Part shown: piece after piece, positions 13,369-24,052 of the stretch
How the letters are laid out: every line of letters starts with the position of its first letter
How positions within the stretch are numbered: the first letter of the stretch is position 1
NCBI RefSeq assembly: GCF_963678635.1
Contig: NC_087064.1
Coordinates: forward strand, 37,686,706 to 37,750,705
DNA length: 64,000 bases
From: Symsagittifera roscoffensis
Taxonomy: Eukaryota > Xenacoelomorpha > Acoela > Convolutidae
Reading direction: 5' to 3'
The notes under the pieces: model-generated
What the model was told of the DNA's origin: nothing
Database searches by the model: none
The model's input: only the letters and a program-made list of their open reading frames with translations
Made by a program: the position numbers and the translations under genes

Positions 13369-13974
13369 TACTTTTGCAATCACAGGATTTTATAATCATT
13401 GTAATCACGTACTATACTTTTTTATGTTTGAATCTTTTCTCTCTGGACTTTTGTAAGCTTTTCAACTTACTTTATTTTATCTCACTCCAGATAAAAATTA
13501 TAGGTATGGAGCAATCTTAAATTTTACGCTTGACAACACAAAGACAAACGATTGGAAATTATCTGCCGATACAATTAATTGGTAGTTTTGACGTGTCTGC
13601 TTACTTTTTGTCGATTAAGACAGCACAGTTTGTATTTTTTTGTAAAGATTTGGCAATCACTAGTTTTCACTGCATAAGAGGTTATCTCTATTGTTTTTGA
13701 TAGTGCAGTTAGTTGAGTTATTCACGGAAATTTAATTTCATGAGTACAAAATGTACCAATAATTTCTTCCAGTTTTCCTTTTTGTGACTCAATTATCAGG
13801 TCTTTTTTTTATGATCGTTACGTTATTGTATAAAAAACACAACTTCTGATTTTGACTTCATCAGCTCAAATTCTTAAACTATGAAACTTTAGTGAAGCTG
13901 TCATCGAAACTCATGAAAAATATCTATTTTGCAAAAAAAACGGAATATCTGGCTATTTTTTGCCCAGCCCTTTT
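13369..13974. other. No recognised gene
   Basis: AT-rich, no assignable feature. Confidence 0.5.
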
Positions 13975-14785
13975 TGTTCCGACTTCTGAAGATAGTGAAA
14001 AAATTTTCGTGCTCAGACCAGGGGTGGATCTCATTTTTTCTCGAGGAAGGATGATTTAAAAAAAATTTAAGTATAAAAATTTATTTAAAAATTTAAGAAT
14101 AAAAGTTTGTCAATCAATTTTTTTCGGTCGACCAAAATGATTTTCCGAGCTCTTCTAAAGCACTAAAAAACCCTGTTTTGGTCAAATTTTCTGCGCCGCA
14201 GGCAAAACTTTGAAAAACAGGTCAAAACGGGCGTTTTGAAGCACTTTTTGGAGCCTTTTTTTTCAAAAAAATTGCGTTTTTTGGTGCACGCTTCCCCCTA
14301 AAAAATGTTAGGGTGGGTCAGCCAAAAATGGATAACCAAAAAATTTTACAACGAGGGGACCCTTTTGCTCGTCAGAGAGTCGAATCTCTGAGGGGGGAGG
14401 GGGAGGGGGAGAGGGTGGGGTTTGGGGCGTCTGCTTCTAGTCTCCCTCTTAACCCGCCACTGCATATATCACACTATGATGCGATTTCGTTGCAGAATGA
14501 AAATCAATTAAGAAACTTAAAAAATATTAGATTTTTATTTGTTTTTTTTTCTTTATTTTTTGTTCAATTTTTGTTGATTTTTCCAATTGAATAAATGCTT
14601 CCTTAAAAATCTCCAAACCAATACCAACTCACTATTTGCTGAATCATCCACTTTTGACTATGTTTGAGTCTGATTTTGAACGGTCTGAGTCCACTCCCCC
14701 CCCCCCCCCCCCCCAACCCCGCACTTCGATATCCAAACCTGGCTCAGACCAGTTTCGACTTTTTAACATGCCGTTTTTGCATCTG
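13975..14785 (+). mobile_element. Helentron-like 5' end interrupted by a hAT-type element
   Basis: TTGTTCCGACTTCTGAAGAT at about 13,974 opens like the Helentron-like family but is broken at 14,018. Family sequence (CAGTTTCGACTTTTTAAC) resumes at 14,750, so the intervening DNA is a later insertion. Only the 5' part of the host element remains. Confidence 0.5.
14019..14741. mobile_element. hAT-type miniature element with 8-bp target duplication
   Basis: Termini CAGGGGTGGATCTC and (complement of right end) CAGGTTTGGATATC form imperfect inverted repeats. The octamer GCTCAGAC occurs immediately on both sides (14,011-14,018 and 14,742-14,749), the duplication length of hAT transposons. A poly-C run near 14,694-14,714 and a G-rich tract near 14,390-14,420 are inside. 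No transposase seen; the open frame at 14,313-14,594 has no family signature. Confidence 0.7.
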
Positions 14786-14815
14786 AGAAGTATTGAAGTC
14801 TTCAGCTCAAATTAA

Positions 14816-15415
14816 AACAAAACTGCTTGTATCAAGGCGAAGCCCTAAATGTTACGTCTGCCTTTCTGTGGAGCAGTAATATCATGGAAAAACTATATGT
14901 AGTCAAGTAAAATGAATTTTTGGCTCTTTTTCCTTCCCCCCCACCTCACACGAGCTTCAATATATTAGTGTAACAAGTGGTTTTACGAGATTGAGTATGA
15001 AGACCAAATATGTTTGTCGTGGCCTGGTTAGTCTATAAGTAAATTTTCATAACAATCGGACAATGTGGTCAACAAATTTACATAAAAAATTTGCAGGTGT
15101 AAGCTTCCTGAAATTAATTTGGAACAATTTTTGAGACGGATTAAATCTCCGCTTACGCGTTAGTAGCGCGAAACATATCGCGCGTTAATTGGCCCAAATT
15201 CGTCAAAATGAAAATTTTTAAACACACATAACTTTACGAAACATAATCACAGGAGAAGTATATTTTGAAATTTAAGCTCTGGAAAACAAAACCTTTTGAA
15301 TAGTTTTTTAAAGTTCCGTCAAAAGGGGCTAGTTAATAAAACGAATTTTGTCTGGCCAAAAATTAACTATTCCGAGCACAAATATTCTCTCTCTTTCGTT
15401 ACGGAAGTCGGAACA
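14816..15415 (-). mobile_element. Helentron-like element, minus-strand copy
   Basis: Reads in reverse: the 3' end is at the left (complement of CGAAGCCCTAAATG, with ACTGCTTGTATCAAGG) and the 5' terminus at the right (ACGGAAGTCGGAACA). Landmarks CGCTTACGCGTTA and TATCGCGCGTTAATT are in the middle. It adjoins a tandem multiplication of its 5' end. Confidence 0.6.
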
Positions 15416-16045
15416 AAAAACTACAAGAGATCTTTTTTCGTATAGTTATGGGCTTTTGAAATTTGACAATCTGACCAATTTGGGATAAATAACGAGCGAT
15501 ATGCTTCGTACAAAATAAAGGTATATTTTGAAATTTAAGCTCTGGAAAAAAAACCCTTTGAATAGTTTTTTAAAGTTCCGTCAAAAGGGGCTAGTTGATA
15601 AAACAAATTTTGTCTGCCGAAAAGTTAACTAACCCGAGCACAAATATTCTCTCTCTTTCGTTACGGAAGTCGGAACAGAAAACTACAAGAGATCTTTTTT
15701 CGTATATTTATGGGTTTTGAAATTTGACATCTGATCAATTTGGGATAAATAACGAGCGATATGCTTCGTACAATATAAAGATATCTTTTGAAATTTAAGC
15801 TCTGGAAAACAAAACCTTTTGAAAAGTTTTATAAAGTTCCGTCAAAAGGGGCTAGTTAATAAAACGAATTTTGTCTGCCGAAAAGTTAACTAACCCGAGC
15901 ACAAATATTCTCTCTCTTTCGTTACGGAAGTCGGAACAAAAAACTACAAGAGATCTTTTTTCGTATAGTTATGGGCTTTTGAAATTTGACAATTTGACCA
16001 ATTTGGGATAAATAACGAGCGATATGCTTCGTACAATATAAAGGT
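15416..16045 (-). repeat. Tandem array of Helentron-like 5' ends, about 262-bp period
   Basis: The segment ending in GTTACGGAAGTCGGAACA recurs with that terminus at about 15,415, 15,677 and 15,938, spacings of 262 and 261 bases. A partial fourth unit follows to about 16,045. Units share ACTACAAGAGATCTTTTTTC, GATAAATAACGAGCGATATG and AAGTTCCGTCAAAAGGGG with few differences, so the multiplication is younger than most copies of the family here. Confidence 0.75.
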
Positions 16046-16632
16046 AAGTATCAATTCAGTACGTTCCAATTTGAAAATAGTCAAGCAATTTGTTCTTTTA
16101 AAGGTGTAAGCAGACTTGAAATATGACACTTTGTACTTCAAATAGCGTGATGGGAGGGGGATAAAATGAAAACAAAAACAGAAACTTTTTTGATGATTTT
16201 TGATTATTCTGTCAACTTTTGAAAAAAAAAATTTGAAAAGTCAATCCAATTTTCCCCGTGATACGAGCAATCTTACGAGCAAACTTATTGGGGCATAATG
16301 TCTTTTTGTTAATTTCTTTGTAATTTCTCAAGTAAAAAGTTTCTCAAATTCAAAATGATGTCCATCAGTTTTTGCAAATGATTAATTCTTTGTTTCTTTG
16401 TTGCCGGCTAAAAGTGTGAGAAATAACATCTACATTCATTTTGAAGACATAATTTGCCGACGGAAAGCTCAAACTAGCTGGGAAGTTCTATAATAGGTTA
16501 TGTTCCAAATCATCCGCCTGATCTGCCAACATAAAATTAGCTATTTTAGTGGGTAGTGAAGATGAATCAATTCGTATAATTATTCGAAACCAGCTTATAA
16601 ACTTCTTTGTTTGAACTACTTGCTAGACTGAT

Positions 16633-16635
<3 letters not shown>

Positions 16636-16699
<64 letters not shown>
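16636..16699. repeat. (AT)n microsatellite, about 32 units
   Basis: Uninterrupted AT dinucleotides, seen directly. Confidence 0.95.
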
Positions 16700-16702
<3 letters not shown>

Positions 16703-17539
16703 CTAGATTGTTTTTTGCCTGATTTAGAATAATTCAAAATTGGGTATCTTATTAATGAATCGGATTTAATTCGGAGAAAAACTGAGTCTGACTTTTTTTA
16801 TAAGACCAACATGAAGAAACTTTTGCAAATAAATTTTGATAACTCTACACTATTTTTGCAGCCTTTTTTTGTTCAAACTCAAGACAAAAGTTTCTAAAAA
16901 TTCCTTTATTGTTTTTTTTTCGCGTTTTTTATTGATTAATTGAAAAATATGAGAATAATAGTAGTAGCAATTTTAGGTAAGCTTCGAACAGTAAATTTTA
17001 CTGGCTCAAAAATGTCTTCTGGTAATAACTATATATGGAATTCTGACATCAATCAATTCCTTACCAGGGAAGCCGGGAGATTTAAAATCCAAAATAATGT
17101 TTAAAATGATATTTGAATCAGACAAAAAATTAAGAAGGCAGTTACTGCTTCTTTTTTCTGATACATTGGCTCAAGATCTTTTTTGTTTCTCAAGATACTT
17201 TGGCTCAAGATCTTCTTTTATCTCAGATTTTTTTTCGTATATCGCCTCATTGCTATGCGCTTTTCGACTCAACGTTTTTTTAAAAAACATGTTTGATTTG
17301 AGGGAATCATTTTTTCTGCGGCATATATTGTTGGGAGTTGAATAAACTTAGTTGATTGGAAGTTGATAATTCGAAATTTTGTGATTAGAATTAAATCAAT
17401 TTTTTTTGCGTTAGACAAAATGTCATTAGATTCTAAGCCATTTCAACGTCTGTGGATTGACTAACGCTTTTTTAGGCAGCTGAAGCAGGATTTTGTGGCC
17501 TAGGGAAAATACTAAGTTCCCGAACACCAAATTAATGAT
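16700..17539. other. No recognised gene
   Basis: The open frame at 17,097-17,345 has no motif, is rich in Phe/Leu codons from T-rich sequence, and is probably chance. Confidence 0.5.
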
Positions 17540-18803
17540 AACAAGACTGCTCGTATCAGGGCGAATCCCTGAATGTTCCGACTGCCTTCTAAGGTTTATG
17601 GATCAGTAATAACATTAAAAAAATCAATGAAATAAAACAAAATGAAAAAAAAATTCTAAAATTTGAAACTTTTTATGAAAATCATCCCCCCATACGCCAT
17701 ATAAAGTACAAAAGGATAGATTTCGCTCCTTGTAACAAACCAATTATGGCAAATAAGCTTCTTTTGACCAATTTGGAACGTTTTTTATGGTGGATTAACT
17801 CTCAGTTTACGCGTTAATACAGTGCTGATTTAAATTATCCGGACAAAACGAACGAAACTTGAATTTTCGAACGCGTTTTTCTTAAATTGGGTTAAGATTA
17901 GACAAAAAGTGAAGAGGAGAAAAGTTGCTTAGAGTTTCACCAGAATTAATATGGTGCCATTTTTTCTCCGAAATTCTCAACAAACATTTTACCCCAAAAA
18001 TAGGTTATTTTTTCTTTTTTCAATTAATCAACAGTTACGCTGAAACTACTTTGTTAATTGATAAAAAAAATATATCACAGGAAGCTTCCTACGCAGTTCA
18101 ACAAAGTTTAACGAGGGTTAAATCTTCGAAAACCAGTAAAAGAGAAACAATTTTCACCTGATAGTCAATAAATGTGATTTTTACCATATAAAACCCAGAA
18201 TCTTTGTTTCAAAATAAATTTTAAGCAATTTGCGCAAATTTTTGGAGAGTTGACCCTTCTTAAACTTTGTTGAGCTGCGTAAGAAGCTTCCTGAGATATA
18301 ATTTCCATATCAATTAACGAAGTAGTTTCAGCGTATTTTTTGATTAATTGAAGAAAGCTAAAATAACATATTTTTTGGGTAAAATTTTTATTGCGAATTT
18401 CGGGGAAAAAATAACACCATCTTAATTCTGGTAAAATTCTAAGCAACTTTTGTCCTCTTCACTTTTTGTCTAATCTTAACCCAATTTTAGAAAAACGCGT
18501 TCGAAAATTCAAGTTTCGTTCGTTTTGTCCGGATAATTTAAATCAGCGCTGTAGCGCGAAATATATCGCGCGTTAATTGTCCCAAATTGGCCAAAATGGC
18601 AATCTTTAAACCCCCGTAACTTTACGAAAAACAATCACAGGTAAAATATCTTTTCAAATTTGAGCTCAGGACAGCAATACCTTTCGAATGATATAAAAAA
18701 ATTCCGTCAAAAATGGCTAGTTAAAAAGTCGAAATTTGTCTGAAGAAAAAAAAACCCACCCCGAGCACAAATATTCCGTTACTTTCGTATCGAAAGTCGG
18801 AAC
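17540..18803 (-). mobile_element. Helentron-like element, minus strand, split by a palindromic element
   Basis: The left end AACAAGACTGCTCGTATCAG is the complement of the family 3' end. The right end ATCGAAAGTCGGAACA is the complement of the 5' end. Without the 732-bp insertion the copy is about 530 bases, the same as copies 1 and 2. Confidence 0.65.
17820..18551. mobile_element. Tc1/mariner-type palindromic miniature element nested in the Helentron-like copy
   Basis: Nearly the whole 732 bases are two arms of about 350 bases in inverted orientation. The termini read CAGTGCTGATTTAAATTATC and, complemented, CAGCGCTGATTTAAATTATC. A TA dinucleotide flanks each side (17,818-17,819 and 18,552-18,553) and the terminus starts CAGYGCTG, both typical of Tc1/mariner. 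Each arm carries a related short open frame (17,925-18,161 plus; 18,165-18,446 minus). These are mirror copies of each other, not evidence for a gene. Confidence 0.75.
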
Positions 18804-19230
18804 AATAACACATTAGCAGTTTTCAATGAGAAACTGATTTGCTCATGTCAGTCCTTCCGTCGTTGTTAAAAAGTATGCTTCTAAAGTTTCTAAAGGTCCC
18901 GATTGAGCTAAGATATAGTATTGATTACTGACACGAGTGGCCTCTCTACAATAAAACAAACATAGTTATCCCAGAGAGATCTCAATTTCATTTTTCTGTC
19001 CTTCAACTGCAAAAACTGATGACACAATTATTATAGTTATCTGAGAAAATCGAACGAACCTTCTATAATTTTTTTGAGCTGACATACTATTAGTTTTATC
19101 TCAATGATCTGTTATATACGGAATTCGCACAAAATTTTGAAAAATGCCAAAACTGCCAAAATAGTTTTCATGGTCGTGATTTGTTGATATGAACGAAAAT
19201 TCAGCAGGCACAATTGTCGTATGAAATAAT

Positions 19231-19317
19231 CCTTGTTTAGATTTGTTATAGTACCATTTGAATCAAGCATTTTTAAAAGAAGTTTCATGCGAGCATAGAG
19301 CCCGGTCCATGCACTTA
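19231..19317 (+). repeat. Isolated monomer of the 118-bp satellite
   Basis: About 87 bases from CCTTGTTTAGATTTGTTATA through GGTCCATGCACTT are nearly identical to the monomers of the array at 60.7-64.0 kb, including the hairpin-forming part (here GCATAGAGCCCGGTCCATGC, one mismatch in the stem). It lies about 590 bases before the start codon of the helicase-like gene. It lacks the doubled TACGAGCAGTC segment of array monomers. Confidence 0.85.
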
Positions 19318-19905
19318 TTCTGTGGAAAAAAGTCAGACATATCAATTTCATACAATTTTTCAAAATCAATGATAATATTTTATATATTCATCAAGTAATA
19401 GCTAAAGGTCTGTTTTTGTGTTACTTTCAGTTCTTCCAAGCTCAAATGGCTAACGATTGAATCTCAATTGTCTCACGCTACTCAAAAGTAGATTTTTTTC
19501 TCATTTTTGCGCAAGTTTATCCTGTTATTTAATACGTTTTTTTTCCAGTAATTTTAGGTGCTCAAACCTTTCTCTGCTACGTTCGCAACTACTTGTTACC
19601 GTTATATAAATTCTTTGTTTTCAACTTCATATTTTTGCTCGCCATCTACGCAAAATCTTGAAGCGTTTCTCATCTAAACACAGATTTTTTTGTTGCATTT
19701 TGAAAAAAATTGATGCCTTCAGTTCAATTATAAAACAATTTTGTGCTTCAAAACTGGAAAATGAAATATAAGTTTTTTTTTGTTAAATTTTGGGGTATGA
19801 AAATTGCCAACCAAACTAGAATTAATTTCGATCATTAATTAGTTCGATGTTCATAGGTTTCTAAAACGTAGCTAAAAAGCAAAAACTGCTTTTGATCTGC
19901 GAGTA

Positions 19906-22099
19906 ATGGAACCGGATCTTACTTCGAAGTTTCCAAAACATGAACTGGAGCTTCAAATTTTGCCTGGCCCCCGTGATGATTTATTCGAAATTGAAAAGAA
20001 GGACAGCAGCGATAACTTTCAAATTCAGGAGATCAAAAAAATTGGCTTAGCAGGATTTTTTTTGAAACAGCTGCCAGAAGAAGAGAGTGCAATCGAAGAC
20101 TATGATTTGAACCGAACTGTCAGCTATCAAAAAGCCTTCCCAGTGGCAAACATCTTCATTCCAACAATTAAAGATGCGTACATTGACCGTATAATTGCAA
20201 TCAAGCAAATCGGCAAAATAAACGTCGAAGAAATTAAAAAGAGCATTTCTGACCAAGCGAACAAAATTGAAACCAAAATTCAAAAACTAAGCCCTGAGGG
20301 TGCCCAACTGTCAGCAAAAATACCGATTATATTCGCTCTTTGTGCAAAGACTAAACAAAGTGCACCTGAAGTTGAGAAGCTACGTAATGACCTAAATAAT
20401 TATTTCGAGAAAACTGTGTCAGAAATTAGGCCAATTTTGCAAATTAGGGTAGTTTGTGTCTCAAATAACTCCAAAGAAATAACTCGTCAAAGTTTATTTG
20501 AATCAGTGGAATGCTGCAAAGATCCAAAGGGTCGAGGACAAAATCCTCCCAACCCCCCTAACCCATTACTCATGTCCCTGATTCTTAATGTTCCAGACGT
20601 TGAGACCCGATTTGAGATAACCCGAAGAATGTTCAGAATCCCCCCAAAGAATGAACCGGAAACGGGCACTGAACCGGAAACACAAATCACGTTGAGAAAC
20701 GTGAATGGTGTACTGAGTCTGTTTAGAGCGTATTTCCCACAAATAGAAGGCTGCTTGGAAACATTGCCGGAGTTCAACAGAATACGTCAAGATTTTCTCC
20801 ACTATTTGCCCGAATGGGAAAAACAAAACAACTTGAATGGCACCAAAAATGACAACTCTAATGACAAGAGCAAACCACAAATCAATCTCTATTTAGGAGA
20901 AGTAAAGGACTTCCGGGAAAAAGTAGTCTCTTCACTGGACTGTCCTAGAGGTCTGTTGATTCATGGATACAAGAGGCAACATCTAAACCAAGTACTCAGG
21001 CAGCCTTTTAACTGTGACTTCGAGTTTGACTGGCTATTAGTTGGCAACGGATTGCTTACAATTTTCGAAGTGGGTCGCAGTGATAACCCAGAGTTACCAA
21101 AATCTGCTGTTGAGAATAAACTGGCTCATGATAAAGTTCTCAAGGCAGTTACCAAAATGCAAAACATAGTTTTCTCAATCCTAAAGGAAGTCGCGGATCA
21201 TTTACCCGATACTGAGCTGAAAAACATAGCGCAAAAATCTGTTAGATTTGTGGTCGTTTTTCCCAACACAACAAAAGCAGCTATTCAGGCGTTGATTGAC
21301 GAGAAAAAGATCAAGGCAGAAAAATTAACAACCGTGAAAAACAATCGAACCTTGATATTGACTGCAGATTTTGACCAAGTCGAATTAGAGAGCAATACTT
21401 ACTGTAGCAATGGTAAGCTTAAGTTGTTCGAACTAAGTGCAGACTTTCAGCTCATGCTGTCAGGAATAACCACTGATGATTTATTTAGCTCTGAAGCTGC
21501 GCTATATCTGGATTTTAATGAGGAACATAAGAAGTTGATCAGTTACGTTGCAGCTATTTTGTCGCTTTCAGTATTACTGAACCCTACAACGAGTGGCAAC
21601 GATCCGACTAGCTGTGACACATCCAATCAGCTTTCCGCACAGAGTTGGTACCTCGACCCACCCGATACGCGCCCCCTAAATGTTGAAGAACGGTTGATTT
21701 CGAGAGTAGCAGCCAAGAAAGATCAGCATAGACTGACACAACTAGAGATCATTCTCAGTCCCCAGCAACGTAGTTTACTCGATGAAAACCCCGACCGAAT
21801 TTGTTTGATTGGAGAACCAGGTACAGGAAAAACTTCGGTTTTGATGATGAAGGCCTTTGATGCTGCATTGCACAACGAAAACGTCAAATATGTAATTATA
21901 AGCTTCCCATCAGAAAAAACTGATTTCAAAGAATTTATCGTCAAGTTCTTCGAGAATCAAAATGTTCCAGACGAAGCAAAAAACAAATTCAGATTTCTCT
22001 CTATAGAGGAATTAGCAAGCATTGTCGAATCCCAGAATTTGTGCAAAATTTTGAACGAAGTGACGAAAAAAGTTCTGCTTGTTGTCAACCCAGAGCAAG
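19906..22099 (+). CDS. Exon 1: N-terminus, NERD-like segment and helicase motif I of a large SF1 helicase-like protein
   Basis: The frame opens at ATG 19,906 and is the longest in the window. Residues 1-320 match nothing I recognise (a Pro/Asn-rich patch is at about 208-220). Residues about 331-410 resemble a NERD or other PD-(D/E)XK nuclease fold: GEVKDFREKV, then FEFDWLLVGNGLLTIFEVG with Asp375 and Glu388. The catalytic Lys usually two residues after the Glu is Arg or Gly here, so activity is doubtful. LSPQQRSLL (618-625) is a Q-motif-like element and GEPGTGKT (636-643) is the Walker A of a superfamily 1 helicase. The frame stays open to 22,272, but the last 50 codons are Lys/Asn/Gln-rich and look intronic. 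I place a candidate donor (CAAG|GTTATC) after 22,099, phase 1. A weaker phase 2 donor lies in TT|GTGCAA near 22,037. The 5' UTR and promoter are not visible. Confidence 0.75.
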
Positions 22100-22288
22100 G
22101 TTATCTCTCAAGATATAATCTAAATTTTCAACGCCAAATTGATCAGAATCAGCACCAAATAAACAAAGCTTACTTTGATTTGAACCTCACAAAAAAAAAC
22201 AAAAAAAAAATAGCACAGAATGTTCCGCCCATAGTCTTTAAGAAATACAAAAAAATTTCGTTTTCAAATTAGTGTCAGCGTGGTGAGG

Positions 22289-22565
22289 CAGGGGCGGATT
22301 TGGAAGGGAGAGGCCCTTCCCCCCCCCCCCCCCCTCAGGGATTCGAATCCCCGCCAACACAAAGGGTCCCCCTTTGGTACTTTTTAAGAGATCCATTTTT
22401 GGCCGACCGACCCTAAAATTTTTCTAAAGGCGGCCAAAACAGGGTATTTTTACTGCTTTGGGAGAGCTCGAAAAATCAATCTGATCGACAAAAAAAGGTC
22501 GTCAAAATTTTCGAAAATTTTTTGAAAATCCGCCACCCCTCCAGAAAATCCTAAATCCGCCCCTG
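22289..22565. mobile_element. hAT-type MITE with perfect 8-bp target duplication
   Basis: Termini CAGGGGCGGATTT and AAATCCGCCCCTG are perfect inverted repeats. TGGTGAGG flanks both sides (22,281-22,288 and 22,566-22,573). Contains a poly-C run at about 22,320-22,334. It lies in intron 1, shortly after the end of the exon 1 open frame. The intact duplication suggests a fairly recent insertion. Confidence 0.9.
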
Positions 22566-23574
22566 TGGTGAGGTAAAAGGATTGGAACAAGATTAGGCAT
22601 ATTCAACAGTCATAGTAAAATAAGCAAATTTAAAAAAAGTGTATAGAAAAATGACTAGAAAAGCGAAAAAAAATCACAAAAAGTTCGCTAAAATACCCAA
22701 AAAATCTGGCTTTAAACGAGTAAAAGTAAGTTTTTGCGAATTAAATTAATGCATTCAAAGTATTTAACTTATTAAAATAAGCTATTATAAGTTTAAATCG
22801 CTCGCTTTTTTGGCTCATTCAACCCATTCCAATGATTATTTGTGGTACCTGGTTTTGTGTGGAAAACAAAAAGAAAAAAAGAAAATAAAACAAAATACAC
22901 CCGATTACAAAGTTCCATTTTCAAATGATCGAAACAAGAATTGTACTCAAATCTTTTTTCGGAATAAACTAAATTGTATCAAAAGAATTTTTAAGCCATT
23001 AATTAATTTTTTAATCATTTTTGTTAATCGTGATATTAATTTATACAAACATAACTTATGCACGGCGTACTGAATTCATACAGGGTCTGTAGAACAAAAC
23101 CATAATTTGTTTCACAGACTTTAATCTCAACAATATTACCTTTCTGAGGTGAAATCTTAGCTGAATATTGATGTTTTCTAATTTTAAAAAACTATCAGAT
23201 GTAGAACCGGCTCTTTGCTAGCAACTAGCAAAGCGCGAAAATTAAAATCCCGAAAAATTTCACAAAACTGTTTAGAAAACAATGCCTTACTTACTAATTG
23301 GGTTGGTTTTTTACTGACAACTTGTGAATAAAATTATTTCTGTTGTGGCTAGTTAAAAACGACATCAGCCGAATTTATAGTTGATGGGGTTGTTCAACTC
23401 TTGTAAGGATTAGTTAAACGGGATTGAATGGAGAATATTCAGGCTACTCCAAAAACTCAGTATTTTGCACGTGGTGATTTTAAACTGATGCCTTTAGGTG
23501 TACAGCAAACTTTATAGTACTTAAGTGCCGTAGGTTTAGCCATCAGATGTAATCTATTTTTATTTTCAAGTTGA

Positions 23575-23992
23575 AAAAAAAATCAGTTTTTTTTTCAAAA
23601 CCGCATCGAAAAATTTGACTCTTTGAGTTCAAGTACAACTATATTTTACCTCCGATCGTTGTTTTTTATTTTCTGGGGATTTTCAAAAACCCAGTTTGGC
23701 CTTGCTCTGGACTAATTTATGCGCCCTGTATGGATTATGACGACGAAAAGTAACATTATTTCTTCATGCTTGACCATTTATGCCGCTCTAAACAAATGTT
23801 CTAAATTGAGTTGAGGTAAGCTAGTTGACCGTATTTATTTGTTTTCATTTTAAAATTTCCTTCTTGATGAGGAAAATTGTCCAGAAGTTATAGTTTTTCA
23901 AAAGTAATTTTTGTACCAACAATTATTCGAAAGTGATTTATGGGCAGTAGAAACATTCACGGTTTCGCCTTGATATACGAGCACTTTTTTTA
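23575..23992 (+). mobile_element. Decayed Helentron-like copy
   Basis: Family interior blocks (TTTGAGTTCAAGTACAAC, TTTTACCTCCGATCGTTG) are followed by GGCAGTAGAAACATTCACGG and GATATACGAGCAC near the 3' end. The 5' terminus is not clear. Confidence 0.4.
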
Positions 23993-24052
23993 TTCATAAA
24001 CTTTCTCAAACTATAAAAGTTCCGTTTGAGAAAGTTTATGAATAAAAAAGTG
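23982..24052. repeat. Long hairpin, about 29-bp stem
   Basis: Arm one (to 24,011) includes TTCATAAACTTTCTCAAAC; arm two (from 24,024) includes GTTTGAGAAAGTTTATGAA. Pairing is complete except for one extra T. It starts where the preceding Helentron-like copy ends. Confidence 0.85.

Noticed and set aside
17925-18446. Two related open frames on opposite strands as a divergent gene pair
   Set aside because: They are the mirrored arms of a palindromic transposon. Differences between them are mostly amino-acid changing, so coding constraint is not evident.
20047-20880. Minus-strand open frames opposite exon 1
   Set aside because: Shadows of the long plus-strand coding exon.
22100-22272. C-terminal extension of the 788-codon open frame
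   Set aside because: Lys/Asn/Gln-rich with poly-A runs and unlike the helicase pattern. More likely intron read-through, since motif II appears only at 35.6 kb.
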